From JALOAT01 sp041687015 (GTDB lineage Bacteria; Pseudomonadota; Gammaproteobacteria; Thiohalomonadales; Thiohalomonadaceae), in the NCBI GenBank assembly GCA_041687015.1, contig JAWLCT010000003.1, forward strand, positions 61,763 through 125,762: DNA of 64,000 nucleotides, read 5' to 3'. Made by a program: the position numbers and the translations under genes. Within the stretch, counting starts at the first letter, position 1; each line of letters begins with the position of its first letter. Under the pieces are notes generated by a model. That model was not told the origin of the DNA, searched no databases, and worked only from the letters and a program-made list of their open reading frames with translations. Shown here piece after piece: positions 17,660 to 26,456 of the stretch.

Positions 17660-19815
17660 GTTGCGTCTCCCAGACGAATGGGCAGACGACGCACGGGACG
17701 CCCCGTGGCGGCAAACACCGCATTGGCAACAGCGGGGGCAAGGGGCGGCACACCCGGTTCTCCGACGCCGCCGGGCGGGTCGGCGCTCTGGACCAAATGA
17801 ACTTCCACGTCGGGCATCTCGTCCATGGCGAGCAAGGGATAATCGTGGAAGTTGCGCTGAGCGATGCCACCGTTTTGCAAACGGATCGCACCTTTGAGGG
17901 CGGCGGTCAGCCCCCACACCACGGAGCCCTCCATTTGGGCGATGACAGTGTCGGGATTGACGATGAAGCCGCAGTCCACTGCGCAAACCACCCGCAACAC
18001 ACGCACCGTGTCGCCCTCCACCACGACCTCGGCCACCTGGGCGACGTAGCTGTGAAACGATTCGGCGGCCGCGATGCCGCGGCCGTGCTGCTCGGGAAGC
18101 GGTGTGCCCCAGTCACCGCGCGACGCGGCCAGATCGAGCACCCGTCGCAAGCGCGGTTTCCCGACGAGCAGTTCGTGGCGCAGGGTGTAGGGGTCGCGTC
18201 CCGCAGCGGCGGCCAGTTCGTCGAGAAAGCATTCCGCAGCGAAGACGTTCTGGGAATGACCCACCGAGCGCCAGAAACCCACGGGCACACCCAGATCGAC
18301 CATGGCGTAACCCACTTCCACGTTGGGGATCGCGTAAGGCAGCGTGACCGCACCTTCCACCGAACTCTTGTCGCGACCGTCCTTGACCGCCGTGGGATTG
18401 CGGCGTGCGACGATGGAAGGGCTGGCGATGTGGTGACGCCAGGCCACGGGTGCGCCGCGCGCATCCAGCCCGGCACTCATTCGGTGGACGCTCGCGGGCC
18501 GATAAAAGTCGTGTTGCAGATCGTCCTCACGCGTCCATAGCAATTTCACCGGGACCCGCACCGCCTTGGCAATGTGCACCGCTTCGCTGACGAAATCGTG
18601 CTCCAGGCGGCGCCCGAAACCACCGCCAAGAAATGGCGTGTGCACGCGTATGCGCTGCACCGGCAGCCCCGTGATCTCCGCGGCCAGGCGCCGCACCTGT
18701 TCCGGAACCTGGGTCGGCGCCCACAACTCGCAGCCGTCGTCATGCAGATGGACCGTGCAGGCGGGCGGTTCCATGCAGGCGTGTGCCTGGAACGGTATCT
18801 CGTAAGCGGCGCTGATGGTTTTCGCGGAGCGGGTGAGGGCGGCTGCGGTGTTCCCGTCGTTGCGCATCGACACCGTTGTGTCGAGCGCGGCGTGCAAACG
18901 TTTCCACGCGGTGTGCTCGTCGGGCGCCGGGCGCCGCGCGGGTTGCCAGTCGATGCGCAGCCGCGCACGACCGGCCAGGGCCGCCTCGAAGCCGTCTGCG
19001 ACCACCGCCACACCGTGCTCCAACGGCACGATGTGGCGGACGCCCGGGATCTGTCGCGCCGCCTGCGCATCGAAGCGCAGTACGCTTTCACCAAAACGCG
19101 AACTGCGTTCGACCGAAGCGATGAGCATGCCGGGCAGTTGCACGTCCTGACCGAACAAGGCGCGCCCGCTGACTTTGGGTGGGCTGTCAAGGCGCGGCGC
19201 ACCGCGCCCGAGCAGTTGCAATTCGTCGGGTGATTTCAATAGGACCTGGGTCGGCAGGGACAGACGTGCGGCATCGGCGGTGAGCACGCCGAAGGGCACG
19301 CGCCTGTCGCTGTTGACGTGCACCACCGCACCCTTCTCCGCGCGGCACTCAGCCATTGGGACCTGGAGGCGGGCGGCCCCGGCCCTCACCAGCAAGTCAC
19401 GGGCGGTCGCACCGGCCTCGCGCAGGGAGGTGAAAAAGCCGCGCACCGAAGCGCTGCCACCCGTGGCCTGGGTATTGCGCGCCGGATTGGCGTAGGCCGG
19501 ATGCGCGGGCGCGTGTTCGGCACGCACGCGGGTCCAGTCGGCACCCATTTCCTCGGCGACCAGCATCGCGAGCGAGGTGAACACCCCCTGGCCCATTTCA
19601 GCGCTGGGGATCATCACGAGCACACTGCCGTCGGTATCCACACGCAGAAAGGCATTCGGTGCCAATGCGTCGCCAGGCAGGTCACGCAGCAACGGCACCG
19701 GCTCGGCCATGGCCTCGTTGCCGCGGCCACAGCCCGGCAATACCAAGCCGAGCACCAGCGCGCCGCCGGCACCGGCGGAGGTCTTGAGAAAAGTGCGTCT
19801 ATTTACGCGCAGCAC
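17656..19815 (-). CDS. Molybdopterin-binding large subunit, IorB-type hydroxylase, Tat-exported
   Basis: A 719-residue xanthine-oxidase-family large subunit of the isoquinoline 1-oxidoreductase beta type. The N-terminus has the twin-arginine signal NRRTFLKTSAGAGGALVLG followed by LVLPGCG, a possible lipobox, so the enzyme probably acts in the periplasm and may be membrane-anchored. Motifs include SAEMGQGVFTSLAMLVAEEM, THTPFLGGGFGRRLEHD-like HTPFLGGGFGRRLEHDF, and the C-terminal GGVGEPGVPPLAPAVANAVF containing the catalytic glutamate. It should hydroxylate a heteroaromatic or aldehyde substrate with molybdopterin cytosine dinucleotide. The start is GTG 19815, overlapping the small-subunit stop; GGAG lies upstream. 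The substrate is not predictable. Confidence 0.87.
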   Translation of the reverse strand: MLRVNRRTFLKTSAGAGGALVLGLVLPGCGRGNEAMAEPVPLLRDLPGDALAPNAFLRVDTDGSVLVMIPSAEMGQGVFTSLAMLVAEEMGADWTRVRAEHAPAHPAYANPARNTQATGGSASVRGFFTSLREAGATARDLLVRAGAARLQVPMAECRAEKGAVVHVNSDRRVPFGVLTADAARLSLPTQVLLKSPDELQLLGRGAPRLDSPPKVSGRALFGQDVQLPGMLIASVERSSRFGESVLRFDAQAARQIPGVRHIVPLEHGVAVVADGFEAALAGRARLRIDWQPARRPAPDEHTAWKRLHAALDTTVSMRNDGNTAAALTRSAKTISAAYEIPFQAHACMEPPACTVHLHDDGCELWAPTQVPEQVRRLAAEITGLPVQRIRVHTPFLGGGFGRRLEHDFVSEAVHIAKAVRVPVKLLWTREDDLQHDFYRPASVHRMSAGLDARGAPVAWRHHIASPSIVARRNPTAVKDGRDKSSVEGAVTLPYAIPNVEVGYAMVDLGVPVGFWRSVGHSQNVFAAECFLDELAAAAGRDPYTLRHELLVGKPRLRRVLDLAASRGDWGTPLPEQHGRGIAAAESFHSYVAQVAEVVVEGDTVRVLRVVCAVDCGFIVNPDTVIAQMEGSVVWGLTAALKGAIRLQNGGIAQRNFHDYPLLAMDEMPDVEVHLVQSADPPGGVGEPGVPPLAPAVANAVFAATGRPVRRLPIRLGDAT

Positions 19816-20272
19816 GGCTTGGCTCCACCATCCATTCTGCGGCCCGGCGCACGGCACGCCGAATGCGCGGGTAGGTACCGCAGCGGCAAAGGTGGCCCCG
19901 GAAGGCATGATTGATTTCCCGTTCACCCGGGCGGGGATTTTTCTCCAGCAGCGCCACCGCGGCGAGCACCTGGCCCGCCTGGCAGAATCCGCACTGAGGT
20001 ACTTCTTCGGCGACCCAGGCCAGCTGTACCGGATGATCGCCGCCCAGGCCCTCGATGGTGACGATGCGGCGGCCTTCGACCGCACCCACTGGGGTCACGC
20101 AGGCACGGATCGGCTCGCCCTCCAGCAGTACGGTGCATGCACCGCAAGCGGCAATGCCACAGCCGTATTTCGCGCCATTGAGCTGAAGTCGCTCGCGCAG
20201 CACCCACAAAAGGTTCGCGTCGGCAGACACGTCGAGCGTGTGCCGGCGACCGTTCACCAGCAGGTCGACCAT
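19799..20272 (-). CDS. [2Fe-2S] small subunit, IorA-type
   Basis: A 157-residue ferredoxin-like subunit with two [2Fe-2S] sites. The plant-type N-terminal cluster is bound by Cys38, Cys43, Cys46 and Cys58 (GCGIAACGACTVL), the helical C-terminal cluster by Cys94, Cys97, Cys129 and Cys131 (QCGFCQAGQ and HLCRCGTYPRI). It passes electrons from the molybdenum site of the large subunit to an external acceptor, probably a periplasmic cytochrome. It is the first gene of the minus-strand operon iorA-iorB-xdhC-mocA-like. It lacks its own signal peptide, so it is presumably co-exported with the Tat-signal-bearing partner. Confidence 0.92.
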   Translation of the reverse strand: MVDLLVNGRRHTLDVSADANLLWVLRERLQLNGAKYGCGIAACGACTVLLEGEPIRACVTPVGAVEGRRIVTIEGLGGDHPVQLAWVAEEVPQCGFCQAGQVLAAVALLEKNPRPGEREINHAFRGHLCRCGTYPRIRRAVRRAAEWMVEPSRAARK

Positions 20273-20788
20273 GGGGGCAACTTCCTTGCTGTTGACGGGA
20301 GGCCAAAAAGAGCAAGGAAAGATAGCTCACGTCCGCAGCAAATGCCGTGTACCAAAACATTCCTGATGCAAACTGCGCAAACGCTCAACAGTCGTTGAAA
20401 GAACCGTTCCCGAGGAGACGACGGCGGAAGCACCCGGATCTTCGGCCACCGGTTCTGGCGCCGGTATACGGGTGAGATCGAAGGGGGGATACTGGGGCTC
20501 GTTTGGCTCGGGTTGCTCCGACCGCGGGTCTCCGGGTTATACCCCCGCCCCATTGGATTTACCCGGTTGACAGGAACCCGGGACACGGACGTAGACCGAT
20601 GAACGACACTGCATTCCTTCCCGTCCCTTCCCAAGGCGACGCTGCCTTTTTGGTGCCAACCGCGGCACATTGGCTTCCCTGCCCAAAGCCATTCCCAGAT
20701 CGGTGCGAGTACGCGCGCTAGGCGTCCGCCAAAAAAAAGGAACCATCAGGAACATTCCCCACCATTCCGGCACGATTAAGGAGCGACC
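20273..20788. other. Long intergenic region with divergent promoters expected
   Basis: About 516 bases lie between the divergent IorA-type gene and the decayed gene at 20789. A TTGACA hexamer is present at 20567-20572 on the plus strand, but no good -10 follows at the right distance. A run of eight A occurs near 20730. I see no coding potential with a ribosome-binding site and no clear RNA gene. Confidence 0.35.
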
Positions 20789-21611
20789 ATGCCAGAAGTC
20801 CTTTTCCCCTCACGCAACCTGTCCGCGAAAGAACTCTTCGGAAGTGAACGAGTGGACAACCTCGCCCACTACAACATTTTGGGCTGCAGCGCCTTCACGG
20901 CGAACATGCCCTACTGCCTGGAAGAACATCCCGAAGGGCGCCTCATCACCGGCACCTTCGCCCGCCTGCCCCCGGCAACCCGCGAACGCTTGATGTGCAC
21001 GGTGGACACCTTCGGAGACTTCACGAGTGCACTGGCGGGCTTCTAGGACAAACATCTGGCCGGGTTGACGCTACAGGACGGTGCCGGCCTGGTCGGTGCG
21101 GGCGCGACCGTCGCCGAAGCCCGGCTCACCGGGTTGCAGAACGCACTGCTCGACTATCAAAAGGCCCTGCTCGAACTGAGGAAACTTAGAGGTAGCGGAC
21201 AGACTGCGAATGTCGCGAGGGCGAAGCACGCTGTCCAAGTGAAATTCAAACTGCTGCAGATGCGCTACCGCGCCGAGGTAAACAACTTCGTCAACCCGGC
21301 GGACATCGGAAAGAACCGTGGCGGCCCGCTCACCAGCGCCGACGCGCCGACGCGCAGACCGCCGCGTGTATGTTTCCAATAGTGCCCAGGCGACAAAGCT
21401 TGCCCAACTCGCCACCGCCACCCGCTACGCCGGTAATGGCTTGATTGTGATCGATGCCGGGCTACGCGTGCAGAAGGTGCGCGGCTTGTATGAGAGCGGA
21501 GAGGATTGGCAGCGGGAGGCGGTGTTGGCAGTCACCTGGATCTCGCTACGCCGGCTCGGTGTTTCAATAACCCGCGGGCTTACGCGAGGCGCGGACGCGA
21601 ATGCCGCCTGA
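20789..21611 (+). pseudogene. Decayed gene resembling a polymorphic-effector-type hypothetical protein
   Basis: A good ribosome-binding site (AAGGAG) precedes ATG 20789. The frame runs 85 codons to an amber TAG at 21044-21046, then continues open in the same frame (DKHLAGLTLQDGAGLVGAG, GLQNALLDYQKALLELRKL) to about 21345. There a one-base shift moves the similarity to another frame (RRVYVSNSAQATKLAQLATA, LIVIDAGLRVQKVRGLYESG) ending at 21611. The C-terminal style, with an alanine-rich helical segment followed by V-I-D-x-G-x-R and G-x-D-W-x-R-E, reminds me of proteins linked to type VI secretion effectors, which is a weak recollection. Two independent lesions make a pseudogene more likely than recoding or sequencing error. 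Confidence 0.6.
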
Positions 21612-21619
21612 CGACCGTA

Positions 21620-22618
21620 TCAGGTTTCGGGATCACCAGCCGGATACGCGAAAAAATCTGCGTCGCGTGCGCGTGCGTGAACTGGCCGGTGCACGATGAC
21701 AGCGCGTGCGCTCCACAACACGGTGAGTAGCAAGAGCGCGGCGCCGGTTGTATGCGCGACTGCCATCGGCAGCGGCAGGCCGAGCAGGACATTGCCGAGC
21801 CCCAGCGAGAACTGAAGCAGCAAGACCGTGGCGAGTGCCACGCCCATCACCCGCAGTGCCCCACCCGCGCGCACCAGTGCCGCCGCGAACACACCCACCA
21901 CCAGCAACGTGGTCAGCGCTCCCAGACGATGGACGAGGTGGATGGCCGTACGTCCCTCACCCGTGTGTCCCCCGCCTTCCCAGCTGCCGTTCACCGCAGC
22001 GGGCAGGGAGAAGCCTTCGGCGACATCCATGTCGGGCCACCAGGCACCCTGACAGGTGGGCAGGTCCGGGCAGGCGATGGCCGCGTAGTTGGCACTGGTC
22101 CAGCCGCCCAGCGCGATCTGCAGCACCACTGCGAGGAGGGCGGCCACCGCATACGGCCGCAGGCGGGGGAGCGGCCGCGGCGCGGTGTCCGCGAGACGCC
22201 ACAGCCAGAGTAACGACAGCAACCCGAGGCCACCGAGCAGGTGACCCATGACGATGAGCGGTTGCAGGCGCAGGGTGACCGTCCACATGCCCAGCAGTGC
22301 CTGGAACACCACCAGGGCGGCAGCCGCAGCGGCGATCATGCGTCGGTGACGGTGATGCCAGGCGAGCACCGTGAGGGCCGCAATGCATACGCCCAGGAAA
22401 CCGGCTGCGTAGCGATGGACCATTTCAATCCAGGCGCGCGCATGCGCCTCGGCACCCGCCGCGCGCAGATCGGCCGGTACCATCAGCCTGCCGTAGCAGC
22501 CGGGCCAATCGGGGCAGCCGAGGCCGGCATTGGAAAGCCGCACATAGGAACCCAGGGTGATGACGCCCAAGGTCAGCAGCAGGACCACGGAAAGCAAGGT
22601 TCTTTGGGACATGGTCAT
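21620..22618 (-). CDS. ctaA: Heme A synthase
   Basis: A 332-residue membrane protein with about eight helices. The COX15/CtaA hallmarks are present: GSYVRLSNAGLGCPDWPGCY, EMVHRYAAGFLG, GHLLGGLGLLSLLW, CPDLPTC, HLVHRLGALTTLL and AHTTGAALLLL, supplying the heme-ligand histidines and two cysteine pairs. It oxidises the C8 methyl of heme O to give heme A for the aa3-type oxidase encoded at 43-47 kb. In many relatives this gene lies between the SURF1 and ctaB genes; here it is about 26 kb away and alone. The start could be 22618 or 22612. It lies back-to-back with the two-component cluster. Confidence 0.92.
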   Translation of the reverse strand: MTMSQRTLLSVVLLLTLGVITLGSYVRLSNAGLGCPDWPGCYGRLMVPADLRAAGAEAHARAWIEMVHRYAAGFLGVCIAALTVLAWHHRHRRMIAAAAAALVVFQALLGMWTVTLRLQPLIVMGHLLGGLGLLSLLWLWRLADTAPRPLPRLRPYAVAALLAVVLQIALGGWTSANYAAIACPDLPTCQGAWWPDMDVAEGFSLPAAVNGSWEGGGHTGEGRTAIHLVHRLGALTTLLVVGVFAAALVRAGGALRVMGVALATVLLLQFSLGLGNVLLGLPLPMAVAHTTGAALLLLTVLWSARAVIVHRPVHARARDADFFAYPAGDPET

Positions 22619-23034
22619 GGATTTGGTGAGGGAACCCCTAACTAATAGACTGTTTCTCCTGAGTCTGCGAGCCGCCGCGCATGGCCGGAATGTCGCCGTT
22701 GACACCTTAGTCGCATCAGTCTTAACGTTCATCCAGGGAGCCAAATGGCCACGCGAAGACTCACCACTGGAGAACTTGGGCGGTACAGCGGCGTTCGTTT
22801 CCGCAGGGTGCCGCGCTGCATCGACGCCGGCAAACGGAAGGCCCATTGCTTGCCCGGCCAGCTGCGCACGCCCGATCGGATCCCGGTTCTCCGCAATCAC
22901 CCGCTGCCTCCTCCTCCGCACCCGCGGAGGATCCGGTGCATGCGACAGCATGCGGCGGTTTCCCATGACGTGCACCCTTCTTCCGATGATGCGGTTCGGG
23001 TCGGCACAATCGCTGCACTTGGCTGGGCGTCGCC
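22619..23034. other. Intergenic region between ctaA and the two-component cluster
   Basis: About 416 bases lie between divergent genes. TTGACA at 22699-22704 on the plus strand could be a -35 element, but the following hexamer CTTAAC is a poor -10. Open frames here lack ribosome-binding sites and family similarity. I see no RNA gene. Confidence 0.3.
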
Positions 23035-23841
23035 GTGAGTTTGGGAGAGAAGGCAGGAAGCATTTTGCTGGTGGATGATGAGGAGAACATCCTGCGCGCA
23101 CTGACACGCCTGCTGAGGCGCGACGGCTACCGCATCCACACTGCATACAGCGCGACCGAGGGCCTGCGTGTGCTTGGTGAGCAACCCGATATCGGTGTGG
23201 TGATTTCGGATCAACGCATGCCGGGCATGCTGGGTTCGGAATTCCTCGGCATCGTCAAACAGCGCTTCCCCCGCACGATTCGCATCATGCTGAGCGGCTA
23301 CACCGAGCTCGAGTCTGTGACCCAGGCGATGTGCGAAGGCGCCATTTACAAATTCCTCACCAAGCCCTGGGACGACGATGCCTTGCGCGCCGAAGTCAAG
23401 GCGGCGTTCACCGAGCATAGGGCTGGCGATGACCCCGCGAAACCAGGGGCGGAAGGCGTGCGACGGCGTGAGGGCATCCCGACGGGTGGGCCTGCCGGCG
23501 CACCGCCGAATGCGTCGGCAGCGGAAGACCAAGCACTCGCGCGCGCCGTGCTTGCGCATCTTCCCGTCGCCGTCCTCGGCATGGCGAACGATGGCGCCAT
23601 TACCATCGCCAACGAGCGTGCCCATCAGTTGCTTGGGGTCGTCGGAAGGCTGCCCGGCCGACGTATCGCCGAGGTCCTGCCCGCCGAGTGGCTGGTGCTG
23701 CTTGCCCGTATCGATACGGGGGGACAGCACGTGCAACGTGGCATGCGCTTGAACGGGCGGCGGATCACCGTCCACTGTGGCCGACTCGGTGACCGCGCGG
23801 ATGGCCGTCTCTTGGTACTCGCGCCGGAGGAGGAGCCCTAA
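23035..23841 (+). CDS. Response regulator with C-terminal PAS-like domain
   Basis: A 268-residue protein. The receiver domain spans about residues 8-125: acidic pair in LLVDDEENIL, phosphoacceptor Asp59 in VVISDQRMPGM, IMLSGYTEL and the invariant lysine in FLTKPWDDD. A linker of about 35 residues rich in Gly, Pro and Ala leads to a PAS-like domain (AHLPVAVLGMANDGAITIAN, ERAHQLLGVVGRLPGRR) at about 175-265. There is no DNA-binding output domain. The start is GTG 23035. It opens a run of five signalling genes and probably relays phosphate to or from the kinases that follow. Confidence 0.87.
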   Translation: MSLGEKAGSILLVDDEENILRALTRLLRRDGYRIHTAYSATEGLRVLGEQPDIGVVISDQRMPGMLGSEFLGIVKQRFPRTIRIMLSGYTELESVTQAMCEGAIYKFLTKPWDDDALRAEVKAAFTEHRAGDDPAKPGAEGVRRREGIPTGGPAGAPPNASAAEDQALARAVLAHLPVAVLGMANDGAITIANERAHQLLGVVGRLPGRRIAEVLPAEWLVLLARIDTGGQHVQRGMRLNGRRITVHCGRLGDRADGRLLVLAPEEEP

Positions 23842-23886
23842 GGCGCACCTTGGCACTGGCAGGATTACTGTCGATTGGAGGGAGAC

Positions 23887-25116
23887 ATGCCACTCAGCGG
23901 AGAGTGCAGATTCGTCGAACAACTCGCCATGCACATGGCGGAAGGTGTCGTGGCAGTGGAACCCGATGGCCGCGTGGCGTTCATGAACCCCGGAGCACAA
24001 CGTCTGCTTGGTTGGTCATTCAGCGAACTCCAGGGCCGCCGGCTGCAGGAACTGATGAAGTGCGAGCGCGATTTGGGGACGGCAGGCCACTGTCTCGATG
24101 CTGCCGCAAACAGCGATGGACCACGCCAGTGCCACGGACATGCCTTTCGCCGTCGTGACGGCAGCCTGTTGCCGGTTGCGTGCGTTGTCGCCCCGGTGAT
24201 CGATGACGGCCGGTTGACCGGGCGGGTGATGGTGTTTCGTGACCTGGAGGGGCAGGCCGGCCATGGCAGGGACGTGCTGATGCAGCGCCTGCGGGAGGCG
24301 CAGCAGCAACTGATGCAATCGGAGAAAATGGCCTCCATCGGTCAACTCGCCGCCGGCATCGCGCACGAGATCAACAATCCCGTTGGCTATGTCAGCTCCA
24401 ACCTGGCGACGCTCTCCCAATACGTCGACAACCTCCTGGAAGTGATTGCCGCCTATCGTGCCCTTGAGAGCCAAGTCCCGGCAGATTTACCTGCCGTCAT
24501 GTCGCTACGTGAACTCACCGAACGCGTCGAACTCGATTACATCGCCCAGGACGCGCGTGACCTGCTGCGCGAATCGCAAGAGGGTGTGGCGCGGGTGCGC
24601 AAAATTGTCCAGGACCTCAAGGAGTTCTCGCACATCGACGCGGGCGACTGGAAACCCGTGGACTTGCACCTGGGACTGGACAGCACCCTCAATATCCTGC
24701 ACCACGAGACCAAGTACACGGCCGAGGTGGTGCGGGAATACGGAGACCTCCCGCCCGTGGAGTGCATTGGCACTCAGATCAACCAGGTCTTTCTCAACAT
24801 TTTGATCAACGCCGCGCAAGCCATCGAGCGGCACGGGACCATCACGGTACGCACGCAATCGCTCGATCCGGAACATGTCTGCATCAGCATCAGTGATGAT
24901 GGCGTGGGCATGACGCCCGAGGTGAAGCAGCGCGTGTTCGAATCGTTTTACACCACCAAACCCGTGGGCAAAGGCACCGGCCTTGGACTGACCATCTCCC
25001 TGAGCATAGTAAAGAAACACCGCGGTCGCATCGAGGTCGAGAGCGCGCCCGGCAAGGGCACAACGTTTCGCATCATCTTGCCGGTGCACCGTAGTGAGAA
25101 TCAGGCACACCAATGA
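23887..25116 (+). CDS. PAS-domain sensor histidine kinase
   Basis: A 409-residue soluble kinase. A PAS domain covers about residues 10-120 (EGVVAVEPDGRVAFMNPGAQ). The H-box IGQLAAGIAHEINNPVGYVS has the phosphorylated His160. The catalytic domain shows the N-box NILINAAQAI, G1 DDGVGMTP and G2 GKGTGLGLTISLSIVKKH. The start at 23887 follows GGAGGGAG; a TTG at 23875 is less likely. There is no membrane segment, so it senses a cytoplasmic signal or is activated by a partner. The H-E-I-N-N-P motif places it in the HPK4-like group often paired with REC-only regulators. It overlaps the next gene by four bases. Confidence 0.9.
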   Translation: MPLSGECRFVEQLAMHMAEGVVAVEPDGRVAFMNPGAQRLLGWSFSELQGRRLQELMKCERDLGTAGHCLDAAANSDGPRQCHGHAFRRRDGSLLPVACVVAPVIDDGRLTGRVMVFRDLEGQAGHGRDVLMQRLREAQQQLMQSEKMASIGQLAAGIAHEINNPVGYVSSNLATLSQYVDNLLEVIAAYRALESQVPADLPAVMSLRELTERVELDYIAQDARDLLRESQEGVARVRKIVQDLKEFSHIDAGDWKPVDLHLGLDSTLNILHHETKYTAEVVREYGDLPPVECIGTQINQVFLNILINAAQAIERHGTITVRTQSLDPEHVCISISDDGVGMTPEVKQRVFESFYTTKPVGKGTGLGLTISLSIVKKHRGRIEVESAPGKGTTFRIILPVHRSENQAHQ

Positions 25117-26456
25117 ATCCTGAGGAAACGTCCTCGCTCGCGACGCTGCTGTTCGTGGATGACGAGCCTAATATCGTGGCGGCTTTGCGCCGCCTTTTCC
25201 GCACGGGCAGCTATCGAATCCTCACGGCAAGCAACGGCGCGGAGGGACTTTCCGTAATGGCGCAGGAAGGCGTCGATCTGGTGATTTCGGATATGCGAAT
25301 GCCCGGCATGAGCGGTGCGGAATTTCTGGCCGAAGTCGCGGAGCGCTGGCCCGCCACCATCAGAATGCTGCTCACAGGCTACGCCGATCTGGATTCGACC
25401 ATCGACGCCATCAACCGTGGTCATATCTATCGTTATGTGAGCAAACCCTGGGAAGACACCGATCTGCGTCTGTCGGTGCAAAATGCGTTGGCGCAGCAGG
25501 CCCTTCGCAGGGAACGTGAGCGTTTGCTGGAACAAATCGAACGGCAGAACCAGGAACTGCGAGACCTCAATGCGACCCTCGAGGCCAGGGTCCGGGCGCG
25601 CACCGAGGAAATCCAGCAGACCGCCGATATGCTGGACCTGGCCTATCAGGAACTCAAGCGCTCCTATGTGGAAACCATTCCCATCGTCGCGCACCTGCTG
25701 GAGATGCGTGAGGGCGAGGGGGTGGGCCATGGGCGGCGCGTCGGCGAGAGCGCCCGGGGGGTCGCCCAGGATCTCGGCGCTTCCGAGCAGGAGGCCGAAC
25801 AAATCTACTTCGCCGGCTTGCTGCACAACATCGGAAAACTCGGGCTCGCGGACGAACTGGTTTTCCAACCGTATGCCGAACTCGGCCCGAAACAACGCCG
25901 GGAGTTCATGCGCCATCCCGTCATCGGCCAGGCGGCGCTGATGGGTCTCGACGCGCTACAGCCCACCGCTTTGCTGATACGCCACCAGCACGAACGTTTC
26001 GACGGGAACGGGTTTCCGGACCGTCTCGAGGGGCATGATATTCCGCTTGGTGCCCGCATTCTCGCCGTGGCCAATGACTACGACGCGCTGCAACTGGGCA
26101 GGCTGGTCAAGGGCGAACTCTCCAGTGAGGAGGCGCAAGTCTTCCTTACCACCAATGCAGGCGCGCGCTATGACCCGGTGGTCGTGGAGGCATTCATCAG
26201 GTGGCTCGAAGCCAATCCGACCTTTGGCCAGAACGGTAACGATGTGCGCCTCACCTCCGCGGACATCTGCCCGGGCATGGTGCTCGCCCGTGATCTTGTG
26301 ACGGCAGACGGCCTGCTGTTGCTCGCCCATGATCGTGTCATCGACGAGCGGGTGATCGCACGCATTCAATCCTTCGAAATAGAGAACGACAGCGGTTTCA
26401 CCATTTACGTAAAAAGGGAAGAGGACCATGGCGCACCGGATCATGATCGTCGATGA
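25113..26456 (+). CDS. Response regulator with degenerate HD-GYP output domain
   Basis: A 447-residue protein: receiver domain (residues about 10-125; VDDEPN, VISDMRMPGM, LLTGYADLD, YVSKPWEDT), coiled coil (about 128-180), HD-GYP domain (about 185-345) and a C-terminal extension found in RpfG-like regulators (DICPGMVLARDLVTADGLLL). HD-GYP domains normally hydrolyse cyclic di-GMP. Key positions differ here: HD is His238-Asn239, HHE is Gln292-His293-Glu294, GYP is Gly300-Phe301-Pro302, and the later V-A-D is VAN (Asn321). Loss of several metal ligands suggests reduced or absent hydrolase activity, and possibly a binding or scaffolding role. It overlaps both neighbours. Confidence 0.88.
   Translation: MNPEETSSLATLLFVDDEPNIVAALRRLFRTGSYRILTASNGAEGLSVMAQEGVDLVISDMRMPGMSGAEFLAEVAERWPATIRMLLTGYADLDSTIDAINRGHIYRYVSKPWEDTDLRLSVQNALAQQALRRERERLLEQIERQNQELRDLNATLEARVRARTEEIQQTADMLDLAYQELKRSYVETIPIVAHLLEMREGEGVGHGRRVGESARGVAQDLGASEQEAEQIYFAGLLHNIGKLGLADELVFQPYAELGPKQRREFMRHPVIGQAALMGLDALQPTALLIRHQHERFDGNGFPDRLEGHDIPLGARILAVANDYDALQLGRLVKGELSSEEAQVFLTTNAGARYDPVVVEAFIRWLEANPTFGQNGNDVRLTSADICPGMVLARDLVTADGLLLLAHDRVIDERVIARIQSFEIENDSGFTIYVKREEDHGAPDHDRR

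Noticed and set aside
17797..18540. Plus-strand open frame inside the molybdo-hydroxylase gene
   Set aside because: It is a shadow of the large subunit; the minus-strand reading carries all conserved motifs.
20789..21046. Independent 85-residue gene at 20789
   Set aside because: The frame continues with similar composition after the amber stop, so a truncated larger gene is the simpler reading.
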